This document shows, in pieces, positions 12,495-25,290 of a stretch of 64,000 bases of DNA; the stretch's first letter is position 1; each line of letters starts with the position of its first letter. Both the position numbers and the translations under genes were made by a program. Below the pieces are notes generated by a model, which was not told the origin of the DNA, did no database searches, and saw only the letters and a list, made by a program, of their open reading frames with translations. Source of the DNA: Sclerurus mexicanus. Lineage: Eukaryota > Chordata > Aves > Passeriformes > Furnariidae. The stretch lies in NCBI GenBank assembly GCA_013396755.1, contig VWZF01004899.1, positions 129,857-193,856 of the forward strand, written 5' to 3'.

Positions 12495-15400
12495 CAGAAA
12501 ATACAGAAACTACTAGCAGTTTCCCAAGAAGATAAAAATTCCAGTTAATCCATGCAGGTCTTTAAGTGTGCAAATAAATGTAATTCAATACATTTCATAC
12601 CTGCTTCAAAATAGTGGACAATTAAGGGACAGAAGGTTACCAGTGAAGAAACATTACCTGAATAGAAGACTAACTAGCTGAGACTGTCCAGTTAGAGTAC
12701 AATATTAAGGTCTGAGAGAGCTATAAAAATTTTCTGCTTTCTCAGAAACTGTAATTAAAACTGTTGTTTATATAACTCAGAAATGACTAAAGGCAGCAAG
12801 TAAACAAATATAACCTTCTTGTTCCCCTCCAAATCCATTTCCTTTCATGTTGATAAACAGTCCACTTCCACAGATTACAGGGGCTCTTGAATACATTTTT
12901 TTTTTTAAAGGATTCTTCACCAGGAAGAATAGTCTTCCAGCTGAGTATTTTGTATTGTTCACACAAGGTCATGAATTTGTTCTTTTGATTTATTCTTACC
13001 ACAAAGAAGTTATCCACTCATTGTTTTTATTTTAGTTATAGTTGTCATTATACATTCAGTCTAAAGCACTGTTATCAGTGATGAGTAAATTTCCAAAACA
13101 ATTAGACCTATAAATAAAAATTTATAATTGTTTTAAGCCTAGAGGGGAAATCTTGTGGAAAACTTGAAGTAAAATATTTCACTGATTTTCAGGATGGGTT
13201 TGTAAATCAAGATAAACAACTCTTGCTTTTTTCCTACAGCTTTTGTGTGGGGTTTAGACTGGGGTTTTTGTGGGTTTTTGGCTGTTGCTGAAATTATGTA
13301 CACAACCTCCCACCCCAGTACTCCAAAAAGAGGGAATTAACATGTAGCCTAAAATCTGGAACATCAACATATGAATTGAAACTCAACTCTGAACTATATG
13401 AACACAGACTATTTCTTAAATAGCACAATTATCCCAATAATTGAGATACTTTTTTTTTTGTATATCCTTATTCCCCTCCCTATAATTTCCTCTATATTTT
13501 AAAATAAGAAGTGGGAAAAATAAGGGCAGCAGCTTTTCACAGATTGCTCATTCTCTGTTCACTTGCAAAAATATTTGTAAGTAGGATGGAAAGAGTAAGT
13601 AAATATACGGAGAGGATGAATAATAATCCACTATTTCTTCCTCACAGATATAAGGCCCTTCTGTACTAAGGATTATGAACTCCATCAACATCATACTCGA
13701 AAACCCAGTTCTTGCATCTCAGAAATACAATCCCTCTATAAATCAACTATTTTTGCTTTTAAACTCAATTTCTGTCTTCAACATTTGTGAACAATTACAG
13801 CAACTCAGACAGCACAGAGTTTCAGATGGATCTCTCTGATTTCTTTTCTGTATGTATTCATCTATCTCACTGTTGCACTTAGGCATTTTTTTTGTCCCTG
13901 TTATACTGATATCAACTGCAAATCCAAAGAGGCTTTCAAGACCTTGAGTAGGTATTGATCAGTCTAAGTCTCCAAAAACTACATTCTGTAGAAGCTGAGC
14001 TAACAGGTACAAGGCACAATATAGAAAATAGTACACATCACATATATGTAATAAATTTACTGCAGTTTATTTTCATCTTAAAATCTTTACTGGTAATGAA
14101 GTTTTGCCATATTCTAGAAGAATAAAGTAGTAACTTTATTAATTGCCAATCAAATATAGAAAAGTCACTTGCTTTACTTTTTATCTTACATGAAGTGTGC
14201 ATTTTCAGATTGCCCAGCATATGCTTTCTTATTACTTCGCACAACTTTTAAGAACTTAATCTCTATCACAAACACATCTCTATGGACATAGATATCTAGC
14301 AAATCCTGAGAAAGTCTTCTGAGATATGCATCATCCCAAATATAGGTAATAGAATTTGGGTGAGAGGCAATCATTCATTTACTCTTAGTGCCCCATCCTA
14401 GAAGTGGAATTCAGTTCCTTCTTTATTTTTCAGAGGATTTAGCACATCAGAATATGTGAAAAATCGAACATGGAAAAAAATGCCATGGAAGGATACTCAG
14501 TAGTTGTTTTGCACTTCATGGTCCTCTTCTAAGTGACCATTTTTGCAATAAAAAGACAATAAAGATGCTGGTAATGGTCTTGTTACGCACTTGTACAGAT
14601 TCTTTACCTACCAGGATGGAATGAGTTTAAAATAATCTGTTGTAAATCAAACTGAGATATTCCCAATAATCAAATGACAAAATACTCTCATTTTCCTGAA
14701 CTTGCAAGATCCAATCTCTGAACAAGGCCATGAGAAAGTAGTAGTCTCTGGGGGAAAACAGTGAAAAAAATCTAGACTAGTGCCAAGTATTCAGTTCTAG
14801 TACTTGATTAATAATGGTAAATAAATTCAAGGCTATTGTCAGAAAGCTTGTTTTCTAAAAACCAAGACCTTATAAATAAACTGAGGGAGCCTGGGGTGCA
14901 GAATCTGTTCCTTAACACAGGCTTTGCATTACAACATAGAATGTCCTTTACTATACAGATCACTATATAACAGAAAGGGGTAATCAGTGACAATACCAAT
15001 CAATGAAAATACATTGTATTTCTTATTAGACCTACATGTTAGAATGACCTTATTCTGAAGTGGAGAAAGACAAGACAAGGGATAATGGCTGTTACTGTGA
15101 GAGGAAGGAGATTGAAAGGTTATATTGTATACAGGGTGTGAAATTAAATACTTAAAATTTACACCAATGTAAATTGGAGATATGAACTCAGAGCTTGTGC
15201 TGTTCTGCTGCAGTTTTTCTTTATATTGGAATGTACTAAAATAAATAACACTGAATTGGTGTTGAAAGGAAAGTATTTTCAGACACTTTCCCAGGGAGCA
15301 CAAGTCTTTTGTTATGAGTTATGTTACTGTAAGCAAACTGTCCTATGTTTTAAATATAGAAATTATAATACATTCTGTTGAACTTGAATTATAAAAGTAT

Positions 15401-16137
15401 CCTATCTTGCATTATCCTTTCTCTAAAGTTCTGCAGAAATGCTATACTGCTGCCACACTACACTATGAGAATTACTTAATGAGAAATACATAGTTCAGTT
15501 CCTCTACCATTATTTGAACTTCAGCTGTTTATGTATTATGTCTATTAAATTAAAGCACAAATTCCAGTTTCTGTCAAACAAAGAGGTGGTCAGATGGCCC
15601 TATGCAACATGTAGATTTAGATTATTAGCTATGTATATTTTATAGAAGTGCATACTTAGCTGCCCCATTCTAAAAGGATGCACATCCGAGTTTGTATATC
15701 TTTGCAATTGGTGAATTTCTTGAGATAAAATTGAGAGTAATTCCTTACCAGAATTAAGTTGATCAGAGTAGCATTTATGTGGTCAAATACTTAAGCATGT
15801 TTTGTTGTTTTCTGTCACAATATTCTGGCTACTTCTTCGCATTATAAAGTTCTGGAGAAGGCTTTATTACAGAATATGAAAAAGACCCTGGCTCTGTCAG
15901 AGTACAGCTACTGAATAAAATTATATGGAGAAGTATATGGCTCAAAGTATCTTCCATGGAGATGTAGAATACAGAAAGAGTTCTTTGGCAGGTAGGAGTT
16001 TGACCAAAGGCTTTATACAGACAGACTTGATCATCCATCGCTCCATCCCTACACCAAGCAAACAGGTTTTCTGTTGATGAAAACACTCAAAGGTAGAAGT
16101 AGTACTTCTAAGAAGCCACCCCAGCATTTTAAATGTC

Positions 16138-16255
16138 ATTGTACAACAGAATTATAGGATCATTTAGGTTCAAAATGCCTTCAAGATCATCAATCCATAG
16201 CTTGGCAGCATTACGCTTCTTGAACTTCTGGTGACTGCTTCCACCCTAAGTGTAG
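16138..16255 (-). repeat. Decayed CR1-like LINE 3' end fragment
   Basis: The + strand text contains AGAATTATAGGATCATTTAG, followed by CCTTCAAGATCATCAATCCA, and a later GGTGACTGCTTCCACC. This follows, with substitutions, the well-known reverse complement of the avian CR1 3' region (AGAATCATAGAATCATT-type start, then an AAGATCATC block, then a GGTGACTCCACC block). CR1 ends in ATTCTATG-type repeats, so the element lies on the minus strand, the same orientation as AKAP6. Only the 3' part is visible and no reverse transcriptase remains. The limits are approximate; the C-rich stretch after 16260 may or may not belong to it. Confidence 0.7.
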
Positions 16256-16960
16256 GCATTTCCCCCAACCCCACCCCCCTTCTGCATAACTAAACCTTGC
16301 TGCTATTGACTACCTTCTTAGTCTGTTACCCTTCCTGCTTTTGGCTCCCTTGCCTCTTCCATCCCTCATCTTGCACACTCTCTTCAGGACTGAATCAGAT
16401 TAAAAAATAATCCCATATCATTTGAAATATGTTTACTGAGATCTGAATATTTGATAGTCCTATTACAAAGGACACTGTGTTTTGATCATGCAGGAAATTA
16501 ATTCTGTTAATCAGGGCATGCTTGTTACCAGTTAAAATCTTAGCAAAGTGTTTTTATCATCATAAATCTCAGAAATGCTTTTATATCAGGAAAAACTTTA
16601 TCCCTTTGTTTTTCAGTGTACTAAAACTATCACAATAATGTGAAACACACAGAATGAGCAGAATTACAAGGCAACAACACTGTTACATATCGAGGTACTT
16701 AAACTCATTGTAGAGTAACAGCACAGTGAATTCTAGGTCCATCCATAGAACTCATAAAATGAAATTTTCAATAGGCAGGGCTGCATTATAGCAAGAAGAA
16801 CTTTAGGCAGTTCCCAGACCCGTTAGAAATAATAGGAGACGAGAAAAGGAGGGGAAAAAAATAACAACCTGCAAACAACAGCAGCACCTCTTTGCAGAGT
16901 TTCCTTTGGCTTTCAGAAATACATGAACTGTGACTTTAGGACTGTGGAGTGCAAATGCAA

Positions 16961-16986
16961 TCAGTAGCATGGCCTCAGTAGCATGG
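16961..16986. repeat. Twelve-base tandem duplication
   Basis: TCAGTAGCATGG occurs twice, at 16961-16972 and 16975-16986, separated by CC. It looks like a recent local duplication. Confidence 0.9.
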
Positions 16987-19900
16987 TCTAACCAAATCCA
17001 TGGAGATTTGATGCCATGATCATGCTCTTAACTTAAAATCTGGACCTCTGGTGTCTTAATTCCTGATTGTTCACCTACCTTTAGTTCTGTTCAGTTTAAC
17101 ATTAAACCCAACTCAAGAGCATGGCATACCCTGTGCATCAAACAGATCTCAGCTACGTACACAAAAAGTTCCCTCTGTCACAAATATCAAAAAAAAGCAT
17201 TGAAGAAATGTATGAAAGGATTAACCTCTCCAGGACCTTCCAAGGCTGAATAATTTCAGACAATAGCCTCCCAAAATTACCAGGTGAAAAAAGGTTATTG
17301 TAAGAATGTGAATTGAACAATGGCCAGGATCTTTTGCTACTTTTCTTGTCTTGCAGGTCTGCATCTCCAGCCTGCCGAAAAGAAAGTGACAGGCAGGATG
17401 CAAAAGAAGACTTGGTAATAATCAGGGGCCCAGGTGGGGAGCAGGCTTGCTCTGAAAATGGAAAGGACTGGGATGACTGAACAGTGCTTGCTAAAACCAT
17501 ATAGAAAACACAAATTAACAAGGATGCAGATCCAGCCTAATCCATCAACATAACAGAGCAAATTTCTGCAAAACTGCCACATGCCTTCCAGCTCCTTCAG
17601 TGACATCTCTTCATATGCCACACTAAATGTAAACCCAAACAGTGCCATTCTAACAAACACAGAATTTGTTCTATTAAATTAGCAATTCATCAACACAACC
17701 ATGGTTTCTTTCCTGTCAGGCAGAGAAACCAATTTGGTTTAGGAGGCCAGAACACAAATATGTTGTACATAGAGAAGGCTGAAAACCTTTCTGGGCCAGC
17801 TTCAAGATTCTCAAGCAGTCAAGAAAAGGAAAGACTAGTTATGCACAGAAAGTCTTTCTTCAATGTGCTAAAATTATAAACTTAATCTTACTTAATTAAA
17901 ACCTCCACTATTTGCACTGTTCTGCTTGTTCCTACCATTTCCGGTGTTTGCACTCCTAAAGCAATGAAGTGTTAAAAAGAGATTGTTAAAGAGCCTGCCT
18001 ATCATCCAACACCCTGATACTTCTAAAAGTCATGCTCCTCCAGAACACTTGTGTAGCAAACCATATGGACAGGCACTGCACCTCACTCAGTCTGGAGGGC
18101 TGGGCATTCAAAGCAGCCATGCCCTTAAGGTTAAAGGTACCCATGTTCAGAATTCAGGACAGCACACTCACACAAGAGAAATTCCAGCCTGATGGTGCAC
18201 GTTCCTCCTCCCCTATCTCTGCAGCAGATTGACATGTACATGTCTATTTACAAATAGCAAGGGAAGGTAGGTGTCACAAAACCAATACTTCCTAGGAAAA
18301 CTATCCAACACATTCCAGGAAGGCATGAACGAGCTAATATAAAAATGTTATGGCCTTTTGCTCAGACATCTACTTTGCACATATTTTGGAGAAATCCCTT
18401 TCCTCACCGCTGGGAGATGTACAGCCTTACAGTGAAGTAAAACACAATGATTTATTTATACAAAGTGGTTTCCAAGTTTTATGAATTTAATATATTGAAA
18501 AATCTCACTTGGAAACAAATAGAAGGTAAGTTACTTTAGCAACACACATTGAGTTTTAATTATTTTTACCATACTGTAATAGTATTCCTGGTTTGTTTTC
18601 CTATCTTTTCATGAACAGATAATTTTGCATAATTCTGTTATTTATGCTGAAAGGAACCTTCAGAAAATGTAGAAATGACTAGTAAGACAATATCATATTA
18701 CAGAAAAAAATAGGAAATATTTTTTCTGTAGTGGTACATCCTTTATGAGTACGTTACATAGTAATTATTTTTAGTAGTACATAAAAAGCTTGATTTTTTC
18801 CCAAGTAGCTCCATTTTAAACTTTTATATGCTTGACAAATGTTTCACATTTATTAACCTAATCATTACAAATATATGTTTCCAAACAACTAGTTCCAAAA
18901 TTTCCTAGACATATCAACTCATAAAATTGCAGAAGTTTTGAGCTAAAATCTGATTCAATATTTTGAGACATTTGATAGTTTCAAACATTTTGAAGTCAAA
19001 ATTCCTACACTGTGTGTACCTCGAAGACATTCACTGAATGCTTATTTGACTTGTTTTGAAATTGAAGGAGATTCTTTCCATGCCTATATAGTCTATTTAA
19101 TGTTATGTCACCCCCAGAGAGTCAAATGTTGTCTTAATATACAACCTCTTTCTCCTCCTACAGGGACAAATTGCAGGGGAGTTTTTAACAGCTTTTCAGA
19201 TATTGAACTATTAATGACATAAAGCTGTGCAATATGAACACACGACTGTCTCCACTGCAAGATTAAGTAAGAATAGTCAGACTATGAAGGAGGATAAAAA
19301 ATAAATGTCACTAATTAATTTATTTAGTAACACCAGGGAACTGCAGGCTAAGTATTTTTCCTTGTGGGTTATTTTTCCTATTGATATATATGTGATATAT
19401 GTATCTTTGGGTTTTGCAGAAAATTAGGAGGAGAAAACTAAAAACAGAATTTTGAGGAAATTTAAAAAATATTATTAGCAAAAATATTAGCAATTATTGT
19501 AGAAACAGCGAACATATAGCTAAACATGTTGATTTGTACAACTGCCTTGCCATGTATAAAAAGCAGGCACTGGCTGCTGCTCCTTTGAGTTTATTTATGA
19601 TCCTCAGATGAGGAGGCTCTTGAAGCACCTGACACTTACTGAGGTAGAGGGAACTGTAAAAAGATAACAGTTTTAAACATAAAATATTTGTATTGCTAAG
19701 AGGTCAGCTTTGCCACTGCTGACTTCCTTGCAATTTGCATGCTGTTAAAGCATTACCCATAATGTTTGTAAAATTTAATTTTAAAGCTATGCTGTTAAAG
19801 ATGTTTGCTGAATTGTAAGCACCTAAGACATTTTGGAAATTTGCTAACACTGTGATAGTTACAGTATTTCTGCCTTACTTTGCTCCTTATTTAATCCCCC

Positions 19901-22900
19901 CCACAAACACACACTATTTTCTTCCATTTTATGACAATGAATGTCATTTTAATGCAAGCTGAGAAACTTTAAAAAAAATTTATACTGCAACAGTACAGTA
20001 ATGTAGATAACTTTCCCTTTTATTCTCAATATATTTAAGTTTGTTAAAAATGTCACTAACTTATTTATTTACTTTTGCTGGGGGCTGAGATCCAGTTATA
20101 CTGCCATAGACCAGAGGTGATGGTTATGATTTTCTACTTCACTCTAATACAGGCTTTCTCATTAAATCTCACAGCTCGGTAATCACAGCCATCACATTTG
20201 TGTTTCAGTGCTGCATTCACACTCACATTCTCTTTCCCTGGATTTCCATCCTTCTTCCCTCACCCCATCCCCCAAGATCTTTGTTTACTCCCTGGCAGAA
20301 ACAGCAAAATTAAAGATGTATAATGTGAAGATACAATCTTTGCTTCCTTTTCTCTGCCAGACTAGCACACTAAAATACACTTCTTTTGGGACGTACTGAT
20401 ATTAACTCAGTTACTATAGTACATGAACTACCATTCCCCTTTGAAGTACTGTGGAAAAGTTGTCCTTAGATGATAATGGAAAGGACGGAGTAAAGCAGGA
20501 ACAACAAGAACTACTTTACATACTAATAACAACAATTTAGCTATCAAAACAGTACAGAACAAGCATGCCTTTATACTATTCTTTAAAAAATTTAGCTTCC
20601 TAGGGTTCTAATAGTTTTTTTCCTATGGTTCAGGAATGCACAGTAGCACTCAGCCCAGTGCCTGCATCCTTATTTCAAAGAGAATCATTCAAACCAACAT
20701 CCACCCTGTCAAGAATCTTGACTTTGAGCTGCTAATGCAGAATAAAAATCAATATAAATTTTGATCATTTGATGAATATTTACTTCTTTCTTTCAAGCCT
20801 GGGGATTTAGAATGGAAAACTGCTGAATCAAGTCATTTTATTTTTTTTGTGTTTGTGCCAACACCAATTTACTACCCTACTGAAAGTTCCTGAACAAGAT
20901 GTCTCATGTGGCATACATGTTGGTTTTTCCTGTCAATCATAACTGTGTGCCAGTAGGGAACCATAAACATTTTCCTTTCATACTCTTAGTTCTCCAAAAA
21001 GAAATATTTTGATTACTTCCTTGGAAAAGGTAAACTTGTCTTATTTAGACATACTGTAAAATGCCTATGTCTATTTTTCCAGGACAGCTGCTGTGCCTAA
21101 ATTGATACTATCTATTAAATATTTTCTTTTCAGTATGAGTTCCTTCACACAAAGAAACAGTTTACAATCGCTGCAAACAAAGCTTAGTAACAAAAAAATG
21201 AATAAAGATCTATATTGACATTATCACTTCCCCTATATATTTTCTGAAAAACTGCATGAAAATTCTCACCGGTTTAATGCCCACAAAATGTTTGCGAAAA
21301 TGAAGATAGCAGGAGATAAATAGATCCTGCAAGCAGGCAATTAAGATATGACTCTAGTTTGCATTTCATCTTTAAAAGAAATGTACCTTCAATCACAAAA
21401 AAAAATGAGCTTTTAAAAAAGTATATGTAAAGTTCCTATGTTTCCATAGTGACTGGTGTGGAGGGGAGGGAACAGAGAGAAAAGGAAAAACGATGCTTCT
21501 AAATTTGAAAAAGACCTAGATTAGTTTAACAAGAACTGTAAATGCAAGCAATTTTCATCTTGCAAAATTTTTTTATATATGACTCAGTGGCAGACGGGCT
21601 TTATCTTAAGGAGCAATTTTGTTGGTCTCTTATAAATTAAATAAAAGTGGCAGCAGCTGTCTTTCAGAAGGCTGATATAGGCTTGTATAGTCATATGATA
21701 TTATGTAGACAGATGTTTTAAATAAAATAAAATATTTAGATTGCTAGATACCTTGCTAGATACAAAGGCAATTATAGGATGTCTTTGTTAAATTAAATTT
21801 CTCATTCTTTTGAGAAGAGAAAAAGGGAATTGTCCTGGAAACCGTACCAACAGGAAATGATTCTATATATAAAACAGCTGGAGACTGTAACTAATATAAA
21901 TTTACTTGAAAATAAAAATTTTGTATGCCTCTAGAGACATGCAGCAACATGCAGTAAAACCAGATGTGACAAAATTATTTTTAAAAAGTCAGTTTACATA
22001 TACATGTAAAATATTAAGATATGATCCACTTGTGTAGAGAGACTGTTCGAGGCTAAGACAAAGTAACAGAACAATTAAAGCCCTAAATGTAGCAAAAGTG
22101 ACAGACATCTCTTTTCTAATAGTAAAAAAATGTCCTTTTTCACTAATGTTGCTTTTTCAGAAACATGTCAGACACCTCACTTTGACAATGATACTAACGT
22201 GATAACACTTTATTGCATCACCAAGACAAAATTTAGTGGGAACCTTTTATCTCAGCACTTTAAAATAGATTTTGATTCATATCTATATTATATGTGTCAA
22301 AGTTCCAAAAATAACTTTAAAAGTGAAGCCAATATCCAGTGCTCATATTCCTTCGATATTTTAGTTAGGTAGGCTTTTCACAATGTACAAAAGAAATTTT
22401 CCAGAGCAAAGACTGCACAACTGTGAACACTTCGAAAAATATACCACACATTCTAGCCCACGACTGTCTAACGTGACCCAACCAACTTGCTCTTTCCGTT
22501 TTTGTTGAAAACAAAACAGTTTAACAGTGTAACAGACTGCATTCTGTGTATTTGTAGTTTTGCTCTTCGTCATGACCTCTGTTGCAAGCTTGTCATGTTT
22601 CCAGGCCCAAATGTGCACAGCTGATTTGGCTAAAGTACCTAGGGTCTTAATTTATAAAGAAAACATTCCAGGAGGAGCACGAATACCAAAGTGCCAGAAG
22701 AAGAATTTTACAGTTGTGCCTTTCAAATCACCACGAACAAAAGTCCACCCAAATTTGCACGGCTGCCTTCTTCCTTCCATGTTCCCTGATAAAATGATAC
22801 TGTAGAACTGCTCATTCAGTGTGCTTTTTAAGTAATATTACTTTGTAATTTGAACAATGAATTAAACTTTTTTCTCCATCTCAGACTTAAGAAAAACACT

Positions 22901-24578
22901 CTAGCTAAATAAAACCAAATGAAGCATACTCAAGATATTGGAAGTGCTATATTATAGTCCCTATCCAGCAAGAGCAGTAAACGGTATTAAAGATTCCTTT
23001 CAGAAAGCTTCAGGTTGGATTGCTTTCATTTTTTCCAATAGCCTTAATTGGCTAAGTGCCTTTGGGCCAACTAATACCCAGAGAGACCTAATCTCAGTAA
23101 TCTTGTAAATACAATGATTTCAACAGATTTTCATCAAAGACATGACCATTACACAAGATACTGCCTGTTTGGTGCTGTATTACTTCTCATTTAGAATGGA
23201 GTTAAAATTGCCATATTAATACAAGATTTATTATTGCGGTGTTCTTTGCTACCAGGAGTCCAACAAACATGAGATATCAAGCTATTTCTATTAAAATTTA
23301 GACAGATGTTTAAATGGATATGAACAACCATTTTAATTTCAAAAGGCAAAGGAACCAGACTGAGAATAGCAAAATCATCCCTCTCAAGTTATGGATGTCA
23401 AAAATGACTTACACATGAAACAAATGTTCACATGACTATACAATCACAGAATTTAACCTTTTTTTCCTTCCAGCAACATTAGGATGTGTAACTGAGATGA
23501 AAATAACCTATCACAATATAATAATCATACCTGATGCATCTTTTTAGTTTACACCTGACCCATGAAAATGTGACTTTTCTGCAGCTAAAATAAGATGCAT
23601 ATTGACTCAAGGAATCTGAAGTTCAATTACTACAAAAAATATGTCACGGGAAAGCTTTAATTAAAAAGATGTACATTTCCAGCAACCATAAATAAGATAA
23701 TAATTACTATTTTACATTATACTGTTAAAGAAGTTGAGTGTTACTACACAGGGATTCTAGGTGCTGAGATTACAACAGACCTTAATCTGTTTTCAGAGAC
23801 AAAAACAAGCATGAGTTGTAAACTGTCTAATGACTGTGCAACATGATGTGGGACATAGGCTTCTTAGAAGTGAAAATAGAAAAAAAAAATCATTACACAC
23901 TGATTAATCTAGACCCAAGAGAGGTCAAAATGTGATAACTCGGAAGTCAAGAGTCATTAAAACATTTTTTAAAAATATTTTAAATGCAGTTAGGTAAAAA
24001 GGTTTTATTCTAATCTCACAATTTTTTTAAACAGATTGACTGATACTGTGAAGATAAATGCTATGGCAAAAGCAAAACAATTAAAATGGAGGCATTAAGC
24101 CTGAGTGTTACAATATTAGAGGTTTTATAATAGGAACAGGCACCCATGTAGTGGGATGGTCTAAGGCCTAAGGATATTTTTAGCAGGAAAATACACAGAT
24201 ACAGGTGAGAGATCCCGATAATATAGCCACACAGGTAACCTTGTGCTCCAGGTTCTCTTTGCTGAACATGGTTGAAAACTCTCTAGTAGTCTGTTTCCAC
24301 AGACGCCACATAGGAATTATGCTTAGATATCCTTTTGCACACATGTACAAACAAAATTTGAATTCAATCACAAAACCCTACATTTACTTTTCAGCTGTGA
24401 GTCCAAACCAGCAAAAGTTAGCATGCTTTTTCTGGGATCTTGGTTTCACTGTAACTGAAACATCAGTGTCTTACTGGAGTAGGCTCAGATTAAAAGTTCA
24501 AGTCTTGGAGCTATCAGGAATAATTACCCCAGAAAGTTGTATGGTAGCAGGACATTATGGTCTTATTTATGGAGCTTA

Positions 24579-24716
24579 GGTAGAATTTCCAATCAGCATG
24601 ATTGCATCTATTTCTAGTGCTTTGTTAATCGCTTCCTGAAGCTGCTCATTAAAAGCTCCTATGTCAACACGTAATGCTGTGGTGGCTGAAACAGAGATTG
24701 GGAATACAATCACATC
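24579..24716 (-). pseudogene. Coding-like relic, unrecognised protein fragment
   Basis: The minus strand has 46 open codons between a TGA (24717-24719) and a TAA (24576-24578). The translation looks protein-like, including DVIVFPISVSATTALRVDI and then GAFNEQLQEAINKALEIDAI, an amphipathic-helix pattern. Upstream of the TGA, the same frame stays sensible for about a dozen more residues (KVHNVSVYFSAKP), so the TGA could be a disabling mutation in an older reading frame. There is no donor at the 3' end and no start codon. I cannot name a family. The length alone is not significant for this base composition, so this may be coincidence. Confidence 0.2.
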
Positions 24717-25079
24717 TCATGGCTTGGCTGAGAAGTACACTGAAACATTGTGCACTTTATCACAAATGCTGTTTCCCCATTTGATAAAATGCCTTACCAT
24801 GTCATGGAACAGTGGTCATTTATTTCAGAGGAACAAGCTGAATCTTCACCGTTAAATGCTGGATGTGAGCAAACATCATTCTACTTTTGTGTCCCTCAAC
24901 AATGGAATTGCTGTGAGACCTAAGTACAGCAATTTAACATCTCTCTTACAACAGCCACAGAAGTGATGACAGCCCTAGACAATAATCACTTGCCAATACC
25001 ATAGTACTTACCTACCAACTGTGAAAGCTCTCACAGCTGTAGTCAATAATTGAACCGACCAATTCCACTGTGCTGCATG

Positions 25080-25290
25080 TGATTGGTGATATTATCCCTT
25101 TAAGTGTGTTATTTAAGTTTGCAATGCAGTTAATTGAAACCCTACTAGATGCAAATCAAAAGTTTCAGTCTTAATTGAGATATTTTGAAAATTGAACCCA
25201 TTGCTTCAGGCAGGTGCTACATGAGATTCCATTAATATAGGTAATTAACATTAGCCTCTGCTTTAATTAACATGCACACTTTAATTAGTA
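25080..25290. promoter_or_regulatory. Cluster of homeodomain and POU-type sites, candidate conserved enhancer
   Basis: About 200 bp contain a perfect octamer ATGCAAAT (25149-25156) and several TAATT/TTAATTA cores (near 25131, 25171, 25242, 25263 and 25281). An inverted-CCAAT-like GATTGGTGA is at 25081. The order and density resemble vertebrate conserved non-coding enhancers, which are common around developmental loci. In AT-rich DNA such cores also arise by chance, so conservation evidence is needed. Confidence 0.25.

Noticed and set aside
17980..18240. Overlapping open stretches on the + strand in a locally GC-richer segment
   Set aside because: Two frames are open at once over the same bases, which indicates composition and not selection. 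No protein similarity is recognised.
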